In this document: piece after piece, positions 1 through 7,386 of the stretch
Numbering within the stretch: the stretch's first letter is position 1
Layout of the letters: each line of letters opens with the position of its first letter
Source of the DNA: Streptomyces sp. BR123
GTDB taxonomy: Bacteria > Actinomycetota > Actinomycetes > Streptomycetales > Streptomycetaceae
Direction: 5' to 3'
DNA length: 38,136 nucleotides
NCBI RefSeq assembly: GCF_013401435.1
Contig: NZ_JACBGN010000042.1
Coordinates: 1 to 38,136, forward strand
The notes under the pieces: generated by a model
The model's input: only the letters and a program-made list of their open reading frames with translations
Database searches by the model: none
What the model was told of the DNA's origin: nothing
Program-made: the position numbers and the translations under genes

Positions 1-54
1 CCCACAGCCCCATCCCCATCCACATCCACATCCACTCCAGGAAACGAGCGATGA
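1..54 (+). CDS. Possible C-terminal end of an upstream gene (partial)
   Basis: The frame starting at base 1 is open and reads a Pro/Ser/Thr-rich tail ending in GNER before a TGA at 52-54. That stop overlaps the ATG of the response regulator at 51 in an ATGA arrangement, the usual coupling between a sensor kinase and its regulator. I infer that this is the tail of a histidine kinase lying to the left. The repetitive CATCC composition makes any frame look open here, so the call is weak. Confidence 0.35.
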   Translation, partial: PTAPSPSTSTSTPGNER

Positions 55-722
55 CCGCACCCGCTGCCGGCCCGCCCGCCCGGATCCTCCTCGTCGACGA
101 CCACGCGCTCGTACGGAGCGGTGTGCGGCTGATCCTGAACGCGGAACCCGACCTGGAGGTGGTCGCGGAAGCAGGTGACGGCGCGGAGGCCATCGCGGCC
201 GCCCGCGCGGACTCCGGCCTGGACCTCGCCGTCCTCGACATCGCCATGCCCCGCACCACCGGCCTCCAGGCGGCCCGGGAGCTGGCCCGTATCCGGCCCG
301 GCCTGCGGATCCTGATGCTGACCATGTACGACAACGAGCAGTACTTCTTCGAAGCGCTGCGCGTCGGCGCCAACGGGTACGTCCCCAAGTCCGTCGCCGA
401 CCGCGACCTCGTGGAGGCCTGCCGGGCCGCCCTGCGCGACGAGCCCTTCATCTACCCGGGCGCGGAGTCGGCCCTGATCCGCAGCTACCTGGAACGGGCC
501 CGCTCGGGGGCGTCGCTGCCCGACAGGCCGATCACCGACCGCGAGGAGGAGATCCTCAAGCTCGTCGCCGAGGGCCACACCTCCCGGCAGATCGCCGACC
601 TCCTCGTCATCAGCCCGAAGACGGTCGAACGCCACCGCGCCAACATGCTCCAGAAACTGGGCCTGAACGACCGCCTGGAACTCACCCGCTACGCCATCCG
701 CGTCGGCCTCATCGAACCCTGA
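51..722 (+). CDS. NarL/FixJ-family response regulator
   Basis: This 223-residue protein is a DNA-binding response regulator. The receiver domain (about residues 10-125) shows the acidic pair in LLVDDHALVRSG, a phospho-acceptor Asp in AVLDIAMP, a switch Thr in MLTMYDNEQ and the conserved Lys in GYVPKSV. The C-terminal LuxR-type helix-turn-helix (about 155-220) reads ITDREEEILKLVAEGHTSRQ followed by ISPKTVERHRANM. Full length for the family. The ATG at 51 follows AGGAAACG at about 7 nt and overlaps the stop of an upstream open frame, so a partner kinase probably lies just left of the window. Targets cannot be told from the sequence. Confidence 0.93.
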   Translation: MTAPAAGPPARILLVDDHALVRSGVRLILNAEPDLEVVAEAGDGAEAIAAARADSGLDLAVLDIAMPRTTGLQAARELARIRPGLRILMLTMYDNEQYFFEALRVGANGYVPKSVADRDLVEACRAALRDEPFIYPGAESALIRSYLERARSGASLPDRPITDREEEILKLVAEGHTSRQIADLLVISPKTVERHRANMLQKLGLNDRLELTRYAIRVGLIEP

Positions 723-879
723 CCCCGGTCCTCGGCGGCCATCCCGGATGGGGCGGGGGGACCGGACCGCGGGAGGTGCGGGCGGCCGCAGCCGCGCCGG
801 GCCCGCGGAGGCCGTCGGGCCGGTGCGGCCTGCGCCGCCATGGGGCGACCGGTGCGCGAGGCCGGTCCGCTGCGACCCG

Positions 880-1836
880 TTACGCCTGCGCGGGACCGCG
901 GGCCGCCGCCGGGTCGAGGGAGTCGACGTCCGCCATGAAGCCCAGCATCCGGGCGTTGACCACGTCGGGGTGGTCGATCGACGGTCCGTGGCCCGTCTGG
1001 GCGATGATCTCGGCGCGAGCGCCGGAGATCAGCCGCGGTACGCGCTCCAGCTGCACCTTCGGCCGCAGGAGCAGGCTGCGCTTGCCCATGATCAGGTAGA
1101 ACGGCGTCCGGATGGAGCGCAGCTCGTCCTCGGTCAGCGGCAGCGGCGCAGGCCGGCGGATCCGGAAGGCCTTCACGCCCGCGTGGATCCACGCGCGCAG
1201 CTCGGGAACGACGAGGACCGGCTGCTCCAGCCACTTGGCCAGAGCCGGGCGCAGCGCCTTCGGGGCGAAGGTGGCGAAGAGGCTGGCGAAGATCCACACG
1301 AAGAACCGCAGGCCGACCTTCTCCAGGCCGCCCGGGTCGAGGGCGGTGACCGAGGCGAGTCGGCCGGGCCTGAGATGCGCCTGGTTGATGACGAGCCAGC
1401 CGCCGTAGGAGGAGCCGACGAGGTGGACGCGGTCGAGGCCGAGCGCGTCGAGGGCTTCGTCGAGCCATTGGGCGGCGCGCTCGGGCTGCCACATCGGCTC
1501 GCGTTGCACGCTTCGGCCGGGATCGCCGGGGGTGTCGAGGGCGTAGACCGGGCGTTCGGCGCTGAGAGCGGGGGTGTTGGGGTACCACATCGCGGAGCAG
1601 CCGCCCGAGCCGTGTATCAGGACGACGGGAGTGCGCGCCTCGGCGGCGGGGTCCGCAGGACCGTACCGGTAGACGTGGGTGGTGCCGAAGCTGGTCTCGA
1701 CGTCCGTCTCGGAGCGGATGGGGGCGCCCATCGCGAGGAGGACGTCCGAGGCGGCGAAGTAGCGGTCGCGCAAGGTGTCGTTGACATAGCGGCCGATGTC
1801 ACGGCGGGCGCCGGGTCGCGTCGTGGTTCCGGTCAC
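880..1836 (-). CDS. Alpha/beta hydrolase
   Basis: A 318-residue alpha/beta-hydrolase-fold protein. Visible motifs are the oxyanion-loop strand VVLIHGSGGCSAMW, the nucleophile elbow GSSYGG (Ser nucleophile), and a late His in QTGHGPSIDHPDVVNARML, as in many esterases and C-C hydrolases. I chose the GTG at 1836 because AGGAGG lies 5 nt upstream; longer frames to 2040 run through the operator and the divergent gene. The substrate cannot be read. It is divergent from the TetR-family gene at 1957, with a palindromic operator between them, so it is probably a direct target of that repressor. No signal peptide is seen. Confidence 0.88.
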   Translation of the reverse strand: MTGTTTRPGARRDIGRYVNDTLRDRYFAASDVLLAMGAPIRSETDVETSFGTTHVYRYGPADPAAEARTPVVLIHGSGGCSAMWYPNTPALSAERPVYALDTPGDPGRSVQREPMWQPERAAQWLDEALDALGLDRVHLVGSSYGGWLVINQAHLRPGRLASVTALDPGGLEKVGLRFFVWIFASLFATFAPKALRPALAKWLEQPVLVVPELRAWIHAGVKAFRIRRPAPLPLTEDELRSIRTPFYLIMGKRSLLLRPKVQLERVPRLISGARAEIIAQTGHGPSIDHPDVVNARMLGFMADVDSLDPAAARGPAQA

Positions 1837-1864
1837 GGGTACCTCCTGGAATCCGTTCTTCGTA

Positions 1865-1898
1865 ATACGAACGTACCACAAAGATGGTACGGCGGTAT
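1865..1898. promoter_or_regulatory. Palindromic operator between hydrolase and TetR genes
   Basis: A two-tier inverted repeat is centred at 1881/1882. The inner arms CGTACCA (1872-1878) and TGGTACG (1885-1891) are separated by 6 nt; the outer arms ATAC (1865-1868) and GTAT (1895-1898) share the same centre. Position and symmetry fit the binding site of a TetR-type dimer controlling both the hydrolase (GTG at 1836) and its own gene (ATG at 1957). The symmetry is seen directly; the binding is inferred. Confidence 0.7.
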
Positions 1899-1956
1899 CA
1901 TGAAAAGGTCCGGGGAGCCGGGCGCGAGATGCACCGAGGACGGGCGGAGACAACAC

Positions 1957-2565
1957 ATGCCGAAACGCGTGGACCACGAGGAACGCCGGACACAGATCGC
2001 CGAGGCCCTCATCCGCGTGGCCGGCCGCCGCGGACTGCACGCGGTCGGGATGCGCGACGTGGCCGCCGAGGCGGGGGTGTCACTGCGGCTCGTGCAGTAC
2101 TACTTCCAGACCAAGGAGAACCTGCTCTTCCACGGGCTCCGGCACCTCACCGACCGCTACACCGCACGCGTCGGCGCGCGCCTGGCCGCCGCCCCCGATC
2201 GGGGCCCGCGCGCGACCGTCGAGGCGCTGCTGCTGGCCTCCCTGCCCACCGACGAGGAGAGCCGCACCTTCCACCTCCTGTACACCTCGTACGCGATCCT
2301 GTCGGTGACCGACGAAGGGCTGGCCGCCCAGCCGTTCATCGACAATCCCAACGCCGCCGAGGACGCCGTGACCGGCATGCTCCTCAAGGCGCAGGAAGCC
2401 GGGTTGGCGGACCCGGGCATCGACGCGCGCACGGAGGCGATCAGCCTGCTCGCCATGACCGCCACCATGGGGACGAGCGTCATCGTCGGCCAGCGCACGC
2501 CCGAGTCGGCCATCGCCGTCCTGCACCACCACCTGGACCGCATCTTCGAGGAGACACGTGACTGA
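1957..2565 (+). CDS. TetR/AcrR-family transcriptional regulator
   Basis: A 202-residue TetR-family repressor. The N-terminal helix-turn-helix (about residues 10-55) reads RRTQIAEALIRVAGRRGL, then MRDVAAEAGVSLRLVQYYF followed by the usual K-E-N-L helix. The C-terminal half is a helical ligand-binding domain resembling TetR_C_6/BetI-like proteins. I chose ATG 1957 because the helix-turn-helix starts within ten residues of it, as is normal; the frame upstream runs through the operator. The neighbouring divergent alpha/beta hydrolase and the palindrome at 1865-1898 suggest local repression relieved by a substrate or product of the hydrolase. The ligand is unknown. Confidence 0.9.
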   Translation: MPKRVDHEERRTQIAEALIRVAGRRGLHAVGMRDVAAEAGVSLRLVQYYFQTKENLLFHGLRHLTDRYTARVGARLAAAPDRGPRATVEALLLASLPTDEESRTFHLLYTSYAILSVTDEGLAAQPFIDNPNAAEDAVTGMLLKAQEAGLADPGIDARTEAISLLAMTATMGTSVIVGQRTPESAIAVLHHHLDRIFEETRD

Positions 2566-2611
2566 CCGCGGGTGAAAGCCCGACCACCGGACGTCCCGGC
2601 GCCCTCGACAC

Positions 2612-2755
2612 GGCGCGTTTCCGGTCCCTTCGACGCGTGGTCAGGCGGGCGGCATCCGCCTGGCCACGCTCGCCGCGCTCGGCGACACCCCGGAACACCG
2701 CCGCGCGCTGTACGAGCTCGACAAGGGGTGCTCTGCGGCGTCCCGATCGCCATGA
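2612..2755 (+). pseudogene. Possible remnant of a GNAT acetyltransferase
   Basis: The 323-base stretch 2566-2888 has no intact gene. Inside it, one frame encodes GGIRLATLAALGDTPEHRRA followed by LYELDK before a TGA near 2755. This resembles the N-terminal part of streptomycete GNAT acetyltransferases, which often carry a D-T-P-E-x-R-x-x-L-Y-x-L-x-K segment. The rest of the fold is missing. Recognition rests on a short motif from memory, so this is a suggestion only. Confidence 0.25.
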
Positions 2756-2876
2756 AGACGGCCGGCATGGAGTCAGGGATGCCCCGGGCATGCGGATCGC
2801 CTCGAGGTTCGGCTCGGCACGTAGCCCGGAGGCGTCCAATCCGCTGGTTTCGCCTCGGCGTCCTCCGCCCGCGGCG

Positions 2877-2882
2877 TAGCGT
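2877..2882 (+). promoter_or_regulatory. Putative -10 element of a leaderless transcript
   Basis: TAGCGT fits TANNNT and ends 6 nt before the ATG at 2889. This places the transcription start on or next to the A of the start codon. No ribosome binding site precedes this ATG, which fits leaderless initiation, common in actinomycetes. No convincing -35 is seen. Confidence 0.45.
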
Positions 2883-2888
2883 GGCCGC

Positions 2889-3365
2889 ATGAGCGATGTC
2901 GCGGAGGGCACGGGCCCGGGGCCGGACGCGGAGCCGAAGCCGCCGTCCCGGGAGCGGGCGCGGCTGGCGGTGCGGAACCGGCAGACGGCCGCGCTGGTGT
3001 ACCGGTCGGACGAGTGGGCGGTGAAGAAGGCCGCCGTGGAGGCCCTGGCCACGGTCCGCGGCTGGGGGTACGGCGAGTTGGACGCGGACGACCTGGACGA
3101 GGTGATGCGGCTGCTCGTGGGCACGGTCGTCGCGGACGGCGGGAAGCGGGTCAGCGTGCACCTCGCGGACCAGGACCGGTCCGTCCTCGTCCTCGTCCTC
3201 AGCCACCGCGTCGCCGGGGGCCGAGGTGAGCAGCACCTGCTCGGCGACCTCGCGACCGTGCCGAGCGTGCACACCTGCGGCAGCGACATCGGTGAGGACG
3301 GCCGGCGCGTGTGGGCGCTCCTGAACGCACACCCGCGGCCCCGGCGGACGGGCCGAGTGGCGTAA
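2889..3365 (+). CDS. Hypothetical protein, possibly HATPase-like
   Basis: A 158-residue soluble protein without signal peptide or membrane segment. The N-terminal 30 residues are Pro/Glu/Lys-rich and probably disordered. The middle (about 35-85) is a charged helical region containing DELDADDLDEVMRL-like acidic residues. The C-terminal half has alternating strands (VSVHLADQD, VLVLVLSH) ending in VPSVHTCGSDIGEDGRRVWA. This end resembles streptomycete regulatory ATP-binding proteins of the anti-sigma-factor HATPase type, but the N- and G-boxes are not clear, so I do not assign a function. It appears to be transcribed alone from a leaderless promoter (TAGCGT at 2877). Confidence 0.7.
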   Translation: MSDVAEGTGPGPDAEPKPPSRERARLAVRNRQTAALVYRSDEWAVKKAAVEALATVRGWGYGELDADDLDEVMRLLVGTVVADGGKRVSVHLADQDRSVLVLVLSHRVAGGRGEQHLLGDLATVPSVHTCGSDIGEDGRRVWALLNAHPRPRRTGRVA

Positions 3366-3398
3366 CCCGCTCCACCGCTCACACCCCCGGCGGCTTCA

Positions 3399-3419
3399 CC
3401 CGCTACCCGCTACCCGCTG
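3399..3419. repeat. Short tandem repeat (CCCGCTA x3)
   Basis: Three adjacent heptamers, CCCGCTA, CCCGCTA and CCCGCTG, lie in the gap between the converging genes ending at 3365 and 3488. They are probably a replication-slippage product. No regulatory role is evident. Confidence 0.6.
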
Positions 3420-3487
3420 CCGGCCGGCCTGCTCGTCGAGGCCCGGGTGGCGTACCGGCCGCAGGGGTCGACAGCGGGTGTCGGTGT

Positions 3488-3874
3488 TCAGCAGCTCATG
3501 GCCCAGGTGTGCGAGTCGCCGCTGTCGTTGGCCGCGCTGTTGTAGCCGACCTCCTGACCGGGGGTGAGGCAGATGGTCATGTGCCCACCCTGCTGTGCAC
3601 TGGAGTACACCTTCACGTGGTCCTTGATGCCGGGGCCGGAGATGCCGTGGTTGGCCCAGGAGGAGTCCTCGTCGGCGATCCAGCTCTCCCACCAGCCGTC
3701 ATCGCCGCTCCAGTTGGCGCGCTGCCCCTTGAAGTCGGCGTGTTCCCAGGCGCAGAACTCGCCGCTCGGGCAGTCCACCGCCCCGGCCGGTCCGGCCGCG
3801 GCCAGGCCGCCGGTGAGGACGAGGAATGCCGCGGCGGCGGCAGTGAGCAGCTTGCTCTTCTTCGTGGGGTTCAT
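3488..3874 (-). CDS. Secreted peptidase inhibitor family I36 (beta/gamma-crystallin-like) protein
   Basis: A 128-residue secreted protein. The N-terminus has basic residues (NPTKKSK), a hydrophobic core LLTAAAAAFLVLTGGLAAAG and an Ala-x-Ala-like cleavage region before VDCPSGEFCAWEHADFKGQ. The mature part of about 95 residues has four cysteines (two likely disulfides), aromatic residues and the CPSGxFCxWxxxxFxG pattern typical of SMPI-like I36 inhibitors and related crystallin-fold proteins. The expected role is inhibition of extracellular metalloproteases, though many members are uncharacterised. Its ATG overlaps the TGA of the upstream lipoprotein gene by one base (TGATG), so translation is probably coupled to it. 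No strong ribosome binding site of its own is seen. Confidence 0.88.
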   Translation of the reverse strand: MNPTKKSKLLTAAAAAFLVLTGGLAAAGPAGAVDCPSGEFCAWEHADFKGQRANWSGDDGWWESWIADEDSSWANHGISGPGIKDHVKVYSSAQQGGHMTICLTPGQEVGYNSAANDSGDSHTWAMSC

Positions 3875-4539
3875 CAGGAGACGTTGCCTTTCCGGTGAGA
3901 GGTGGAGGGTTGGGCCAGCAGGCCGGCCGCGCGGTGCAGTGCGCGGTCGCGCAGCCGGTCGTAGGTGGTGAGTTCCTCGCGGTGCGCGGCGCGGACCTGG
4001 GCGAGCCGGGCGGGCTCGAGCCGGTTCCGCAGCTCCTCCAGGCCGCTCCTGCGGATGCAGTCGGCGTCCTGGTCTTCGCACGCCGCCCTGCGGGCGAGGG
4101 CCTCCCGGTAAGCGGGATCCTCGCGGAGGCGGGCCTGGGCCTCAGCGCGCAGGTTGTTGACGGTGACCTCGGCGCGGAACCAGCGGGCCTGGTCGCCGTA
4201 GAGGAAGCGGTGCGCCTCGGAGAGACAGCCGTCGGTGTGGGTACGGACGGTGTGGCCGGTGGCCAGGGTGATCGACAGTTCGGCAGGGTCGGTGCCGAAC
4301 AGCGCCTCCTCCCGGGGAGGCGGGCCGACCGCGCCACGGGCGGTGAGGCAGCGGTCGACCAGCACCTGCTGAGCGGCTTTGATCAGGTCACTGCGGCCCT
4401 GCTCCGAGGTGGGCAGGGCAGGCCGGGGCGCTTCCCTGCAGCCCGAGGCGCACAGCACAGTGAGCACGAGGGCCACCGTTGCCCGGCCGATCGCCCGCAC
4501 CCGGGCAGCGCTGCATTCCACACCCTCTCGAACGATCAA
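3874..4539 (-). CDS. Putative lipoprotein of unknown function
   Basis: A 221-residue exported protein. After a basic start (RVRAIGR) comes a hydrophobic segment ATVALVLTVLCASGC, where ASGC fits a lipobox with Cys about residue 34. The mature part is helical and charged, with a run of Ala/Arg/Glu-rich helices from 130 to the end and four further cysteines near residues 60, 104, 153 and 160. I do not recognise the family. The exact start is uncertain, since in-frame alternatives lie in the first residues. Its stop overlaps the start of the I36 inhibitor gene, so the two probably act together at the cell surface. Confidence 0.72.
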   Translation of the reverse strand: MIVREGVECSAARVRAIGRATVALVLTVLCASGCREAPRPALPTSEQGRSDLIKAAQQVLVDRCLTARGAVGPPPREEALFGTDPAELSITLATGHTVRTHTDGCLSEAHRFLYGDQARWFRAEVTVNNLRAEAQARLREDPAYREALARRAACEDQDADCIRRSGLEELRNRLEPARLAQVRAAHREELTTYDRLRDRALHRAAGLLAQPSTSHRKGNVS

Positions 4540-4629
4540 GGACGGCCGACGACACGGTGCGCGCCCCGCACATCCCCACGGCCGCCGGGAGCGATCCGGC
4601 CGCCCGGCGGACGGACGGCCGGCGGTGGG

Positions 4630-4779
4630 TCAGTCCTCGCCCAGGATGATGTGCTCCTCGACCGCGGGGTCCGGCCTGTTCTCGGCGCTGCGGCGGACGT
4701 TCTCGGCCGGCCCGGGACGAGGGGTGGTGCGCCTGGCCTCTTCGGGCTGGTCCGTGCTGGCGAAGTCGTTGCGCATCAT
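4630..4779 (-). CDS. 49-residue hydrophilic peptide, unknown
   Basis: A 49-codon gene starting with a double ATG (4774-4779) behind a good ribosome binding site, AAAGGAAG, about 6 nt upstream. The peptide is acidic and proline-rich with no cysteine and no membrane segment. It begins MMRNDFASTDQPEEARRTTP, has an internal imperfect repeat (PGPAENVRRSAEN / PDPAVEE) and ends EEHIILGED. It could be a small conserved soluble protein or a ribosomally synthesised peptide precursor, but no modification enzyme gene is adjacent. Codon usage has high third-position GC, supporting real coding. Confidence 0.5.
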   Translation of the reverse strand: MMRNDFASTDQPEEARRTTPRPGPAENVRRSAENRPDPAVEEHIILGED

Positions 4780-4986
4780 GGTCTTCCTTTCATCCGACCG
4801 GGGCGGAGCTCGTGTGCGCTCCTTCCCGGCGACCGTGCAAAAAACAGGGCGCGACCACACTGTGACGGGCCGCACGACACGCCGCCCCCGGTGGGGCGCC
4901 GTCCGGGTGACGGGCCGGCGCCGGCCCGCGGCCGGGTGGGGCCGCCCGCATGCGGCGACCGCCAAGTAGCCTCGTCGGGCAAGGGC

Positions 4987-5037
4987 GATGCCGATGTCGA
5001 TGTCGATGTCGATGAGGATGTCGATGAGGATGAGGAG
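4987..5037. repeat. GATGTC/GATGAG hexanucleotide repeat tract
   Basis: The sequence alternates GATGTC and GATGAG hexamers (about eight units), translating as repeated Asp-Val/Asp-Glu in one frame. It lies directly upstream of, and in frame with, the remnant phosphotransferase N-terminus at 5029. It looks like a slippage-expanded microsatellite. Confidence 0.75.
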
Positions 5038-5280
5038 ACGGTGCGCTCGCTGTTGCGGGAGCAGCACCCGGACCTGGCCGGGGGCTGGCACTGGGCCAGG
5101 TGTCCGCGGGCCAGGAATGTGGCGCCTGGGGGACGACTTGGCCGTCCGGCTGCCGCGCAGCCGACCTCGTCCGCTCCGGCGCGCGCGGGCGGTCGGTCGG
5201 CGAGCCGCCGAGGCCGCGCGGGCCTCCCCTTCACGCCCCTGCCGACGGCGGGTCCGCCAGGATCCCCCGACCTCTCTGAC
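5029..5280 (+). pseudogene. Remnant of an aminoglycoside-phosphotransferase-family (APH) gene
   Basis: The start of an APH/choline-kinase-like protein is readable but split between frames. One frame gives VRSLLREQHPDLAG; 5117 onward in another frame gives MWRLGDDLAVRLPR, the two normally consecutive N-terminal motifs of this streptomycete family. Downstream, RAGLPFTPLPTAGPPG (back in the first frame) resembles the L-P-x-P-x-P segment that follows. The catalytic loop (HGDxxxxN) and everything after it is absent. I see at least two frameshifts and a large deletion. The acidic repeat at 4987-5037 is fused to its N-terminus. Confidence 0.55.
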
Positions 5281-5351
5281 GCGCACGTCGTGGTCCGGCA
5301 CCGTGTCGCAAGGCGACTCCGCCCGCCGCTCCCGGCGCCGGTGCCCTGACA

Positions 5352-5357
5352 TAGGGT
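5352..5357 (+). promoter_or_regulatory. Putative -10 element for the two-component operon
   Basis: TAGGGT fits TANNNT and lies 38 nt upstream of the kinase ATG at 5395. Transcription would start near 5364, leaving a leader of about 30 nt that contains the GGAGG ribosome binding site (5382-5386). No clear -35. Confidence 0.4.
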
Positions 5358-5394
5358 CACGGTGAGACCCACCGCCGCACCGGAGGACCGACGC

Positions 5395-6687
5395 ATGCCC
5401 GAACTGCCCGCGCCCGTCCGGCTCGGGACGGCGGTGAGGAGCCGACCTGGGCGGTTCCTGCTGTCGTCGTGGCCGTGGCGCTGCTGGCTCCACCTGGCCT
5501 CCGGGGCCCTGGTGGGGTACGCGGTGCTGGCCGTGCTCGCTGTGCTGCTCGTCGCCGGGGTGCTGCTGTCCTGGCTGGGCATCGGGCTGCTGCTGCTCAC
5601 CGCCGCGGTCCTGACCGCCGTACCCGTCGGCGCGCTGGAGCGGCGGCGGCTGCGGCTGGTGGAGCCGGAGCGGGTCGCGGACCCGCACGCCCCGGCGGCC
5701 GGTGCCGGGCCGATGAGCCGGCTGCGGACCCGGCTGCGGGAACGGGCCACCTGGCGCGAGCTGGGGTACGCCGCCCTGCTCGCCGCGGTGTTCGGGCCGG
5801 CCGGACTCGGGGTGACCGCCCTGCTCGCCTTCTCCGCGGCGCTGGTCGCGAGCCCCGTCATCGTGTGGGTGCTGGCACCGGAAACGGTGATGCTGATCCC
5901 CGGGCGCGCCGTCTCCGGCCCCCTGGAGGCCCTGGGCGGCACCGCTGCCGGACTGCTCGGGCTGGTCCTCGCGGCGTACGCGGGCGGACTGATCACCGGC
6001 ACGCAGGTGCGTCTGGCACGAGCCCTCCTCGGGCCGCGCGAGGAGGACGTCCGGGTGGTGGAGCTGACCCGCTCCCGGGTCCGGCTCGTCGACGCCTTCG
6101 AAGCCGAACGGCGTCGGATCGAACGGGACTTGCACGACGGCGCCCAGCAGCAGCTGGTGGCCCTGAGCATGACGCTGGGGCTGGCCGAACGGGAGCTGCG
6201 CGGGAGGCCGGAGGCGCAGGAGGCGGCCGAACTGGTCGCCCGGGGGCGGGCGGAGGCCAAGCAGGCCCTGGCCCAGCTCCGGGAGCTGGTGCGGGGCATC
6301 CATCCGCAGGTGCTGACCGATCACGGTCTGGCGGCGGCAGTCACGGAACTCGCGCTGCGGCACCCGGTTCCGGTGACGGCCGAACTGGACGGGCTGCCGC
6401 GGCTGCCCGATGCGGTCGAGGCCACCGCGTACTTCTGCGTGGCGGAGGCCCTGGCCAACGCGGCCAAACACAGCGGGGCCGGCCGAGTGGAGGTCGCGGG
6501 CCGGGTCGTGGACGGGAAACTGGCCCTCACGGTCACGGACGACGGCCGCGGCGGCGCCGAACCGGCCGCCGGCGCCGGCCTGGTGGGGCTGGCGGACCGG
6601 CTGGCCGTGCTGCGGGGCAGACTGGTGGTGTCGAGCCCGGTGGGCGGGCCGACCGTACTGCGGGTGGAGGTGCCGTGCTCCGGCTGA
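5395..6687 (+). CDS. Two-component sensor histidine kinase (HisKA_3 type)
   Basis: A 430-residue membrane kinase. The N-terminal 230 residues hold about four to six hydrophobic segments in two pairs (around residues 25-75 and 120-205), as in the Sensor domain of actinobacterial NarL-type kinases. The dimerisation/phospho-acceptor helix reads RRRIERDLHDGAQQQLVALS (His near 252). The ATPase domain has the N-box ALANAAKHS and the G-box DDGRGG, then GLVGLADRL. I chose ATG 5395 because GGAGG lies about 8 nt upstream; the GTG at 5362 has none and sits next to the -10 element. The gene overlaps the response-regulator gene by 13 nt, so they are translated as a pair. Confidence 0.92.
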   Translation: MPELPAPVRLGTAVRSRPGRFLLSSWPWRCWLHLASGALVGYAVLAVLAVLLVAGVLLSWLGIGLLLLTAAVLTAVPVGALERRRLRLVEPERVADPHAPAAGAGPMSRLRTRLRERATWRELGYAALLAAVFGPAGLGVTALLAFSAALVASPVIVWVLAPETVMLIPGRAVSGPLEALGGTAAGLLGLVLAAYAGGLITGTQVRLARALLGPREEDVRVVELTRSRVRLVDAFEAERRRIERDLHDGAQQQLVALSMTLGLAERELRGRPEAQEAAELVARGRAEAKQALAQLRELVRGIHPQVLTDHGLAAAVTELALRHPVPVTAELDGLPRLPDAVEATAYFCVAEALANAAKHSGAGRVEVAGRVVDGKLALTVTDDGRGGAEPAAGAGLVGLADRLAVLRGRLVVSSPVGGPTVLRVEVPCSG

Positions 6688-7355
6688 TCCTGGCCGAGGA
6701 TTCCGTGCTGCTGCGGGCCGGGCTGACCGAGGTGCTGTCCCGCAGCGGGCACGAGGTGGTCGCGGCCGTCGGCGACGCGGAGGCGCTGGTGCGGGCCGTG
6801 GCCGCGGAACGGCCCGACGTGGTGGTCACGGACGTACGGATGCCGCCCGACTTCCGGGACGAGGGTCTGCGAGCGGCCCTGGAACTGCGCGCCGCCGACC
6901 CGTCGTTGCCGGTGCTGGTGCTGTCCCAGTACGTGGCGACGGCGTACGCGGCGCGCCTGTTCGGCGGGAGAGCCGGCCGGACGGGCGGGACGGCCGCCCC
7001 GGGCGGGCTCGGCTACCTGCTGAAGGACCGCGTCGGCGAGGTCGACGAGTTCCTCGACGCGCTGCAACGGGTGGCCGGCGGGCAGACGGTACTGGATCCG
7101 GAGGTGATCCGCGTGCTGCTGAACCACCGACCGGCGGACCACCCGCTCGGCCGGCTCACCCCGCGGGAACGGGAGGTGCTGGCGCTGATGGCGGAGGGGC
7201 TCAACAACCAGGCCGTGGCGGCGCGGCTGTTCGTGACCGAGGCGGCCGTGGTGAAGCACGCGAGCAGCATCTTCATGAAGCTGGAGCTCGACCCGGCGGA
7301 GGGCAATCGGCGGGTCCTGGCCGTCCTCGCCCACCTGCGGGGCTCCGCCGGCTGA
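6675..7355 (+). CDS. LuxR/NarL-type response regulator, partner of the upstream kinase
   Basis: A 226-residue regulator. The receiver domain has the acidic pair in LILAEDSVLLRAGL, the phospho-acceptor Asp in VVVTDVRMPP, Ser in VLVLSQYV and Lys in GYLLKDRVGEV. The C-terminal LuxR helix-turn-helix reads LTPREREVLALMAEGLNNQA then FVTEAAVVKHASSIFMKL. The GTG at 6675 lies inside the 3' end of the kinase gene, giving a 13-nt overlap. The receiver has an Arg/Gly-rich insertion (GGRAGRTGGTAAPGG) between strand 4 and strand 5, common in streptomycete members. Regulated genes are unknown. Confidence 0.92.
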   Translation: MLRLILAEDSVLLRAGLTEVLSRSGHEVVAAVGDAEALVRAVAAERPDVVVTDVRMPPDFRDEGLRAALELRAADPSLPVLVLSQYVATAYAARLFGGRAGRTGGTAAPGGLGYLLKDRVGEVDEFLDALQRVAGGQTVLDPEVIRVLLNHRPADHPLGRLTPREREVLALMAEGLNNQAVAARLFVTEAAVVKHASSIFMKLELDPAEGNRRVLAVLAHLRGSAG

Positions 7356-7386
7356 CGGCCGCCGCGGGACGGCCTGCCCCGGGTGC

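Noticed and set aside
725..775. CCGGTCC/GGACCGG inverted repeat after the first response regulator
   Set aside because: Arms of only 7 bp with a loop of more than 30 bases in very GC-rich DNA; expected by chance.
4630..6471. Long minus-strand frame covering the histidine kinase
   Set aside because: Antisense shadow of the kinase; only its last 49 codons, which have their own ribosome binding site, are plausible.
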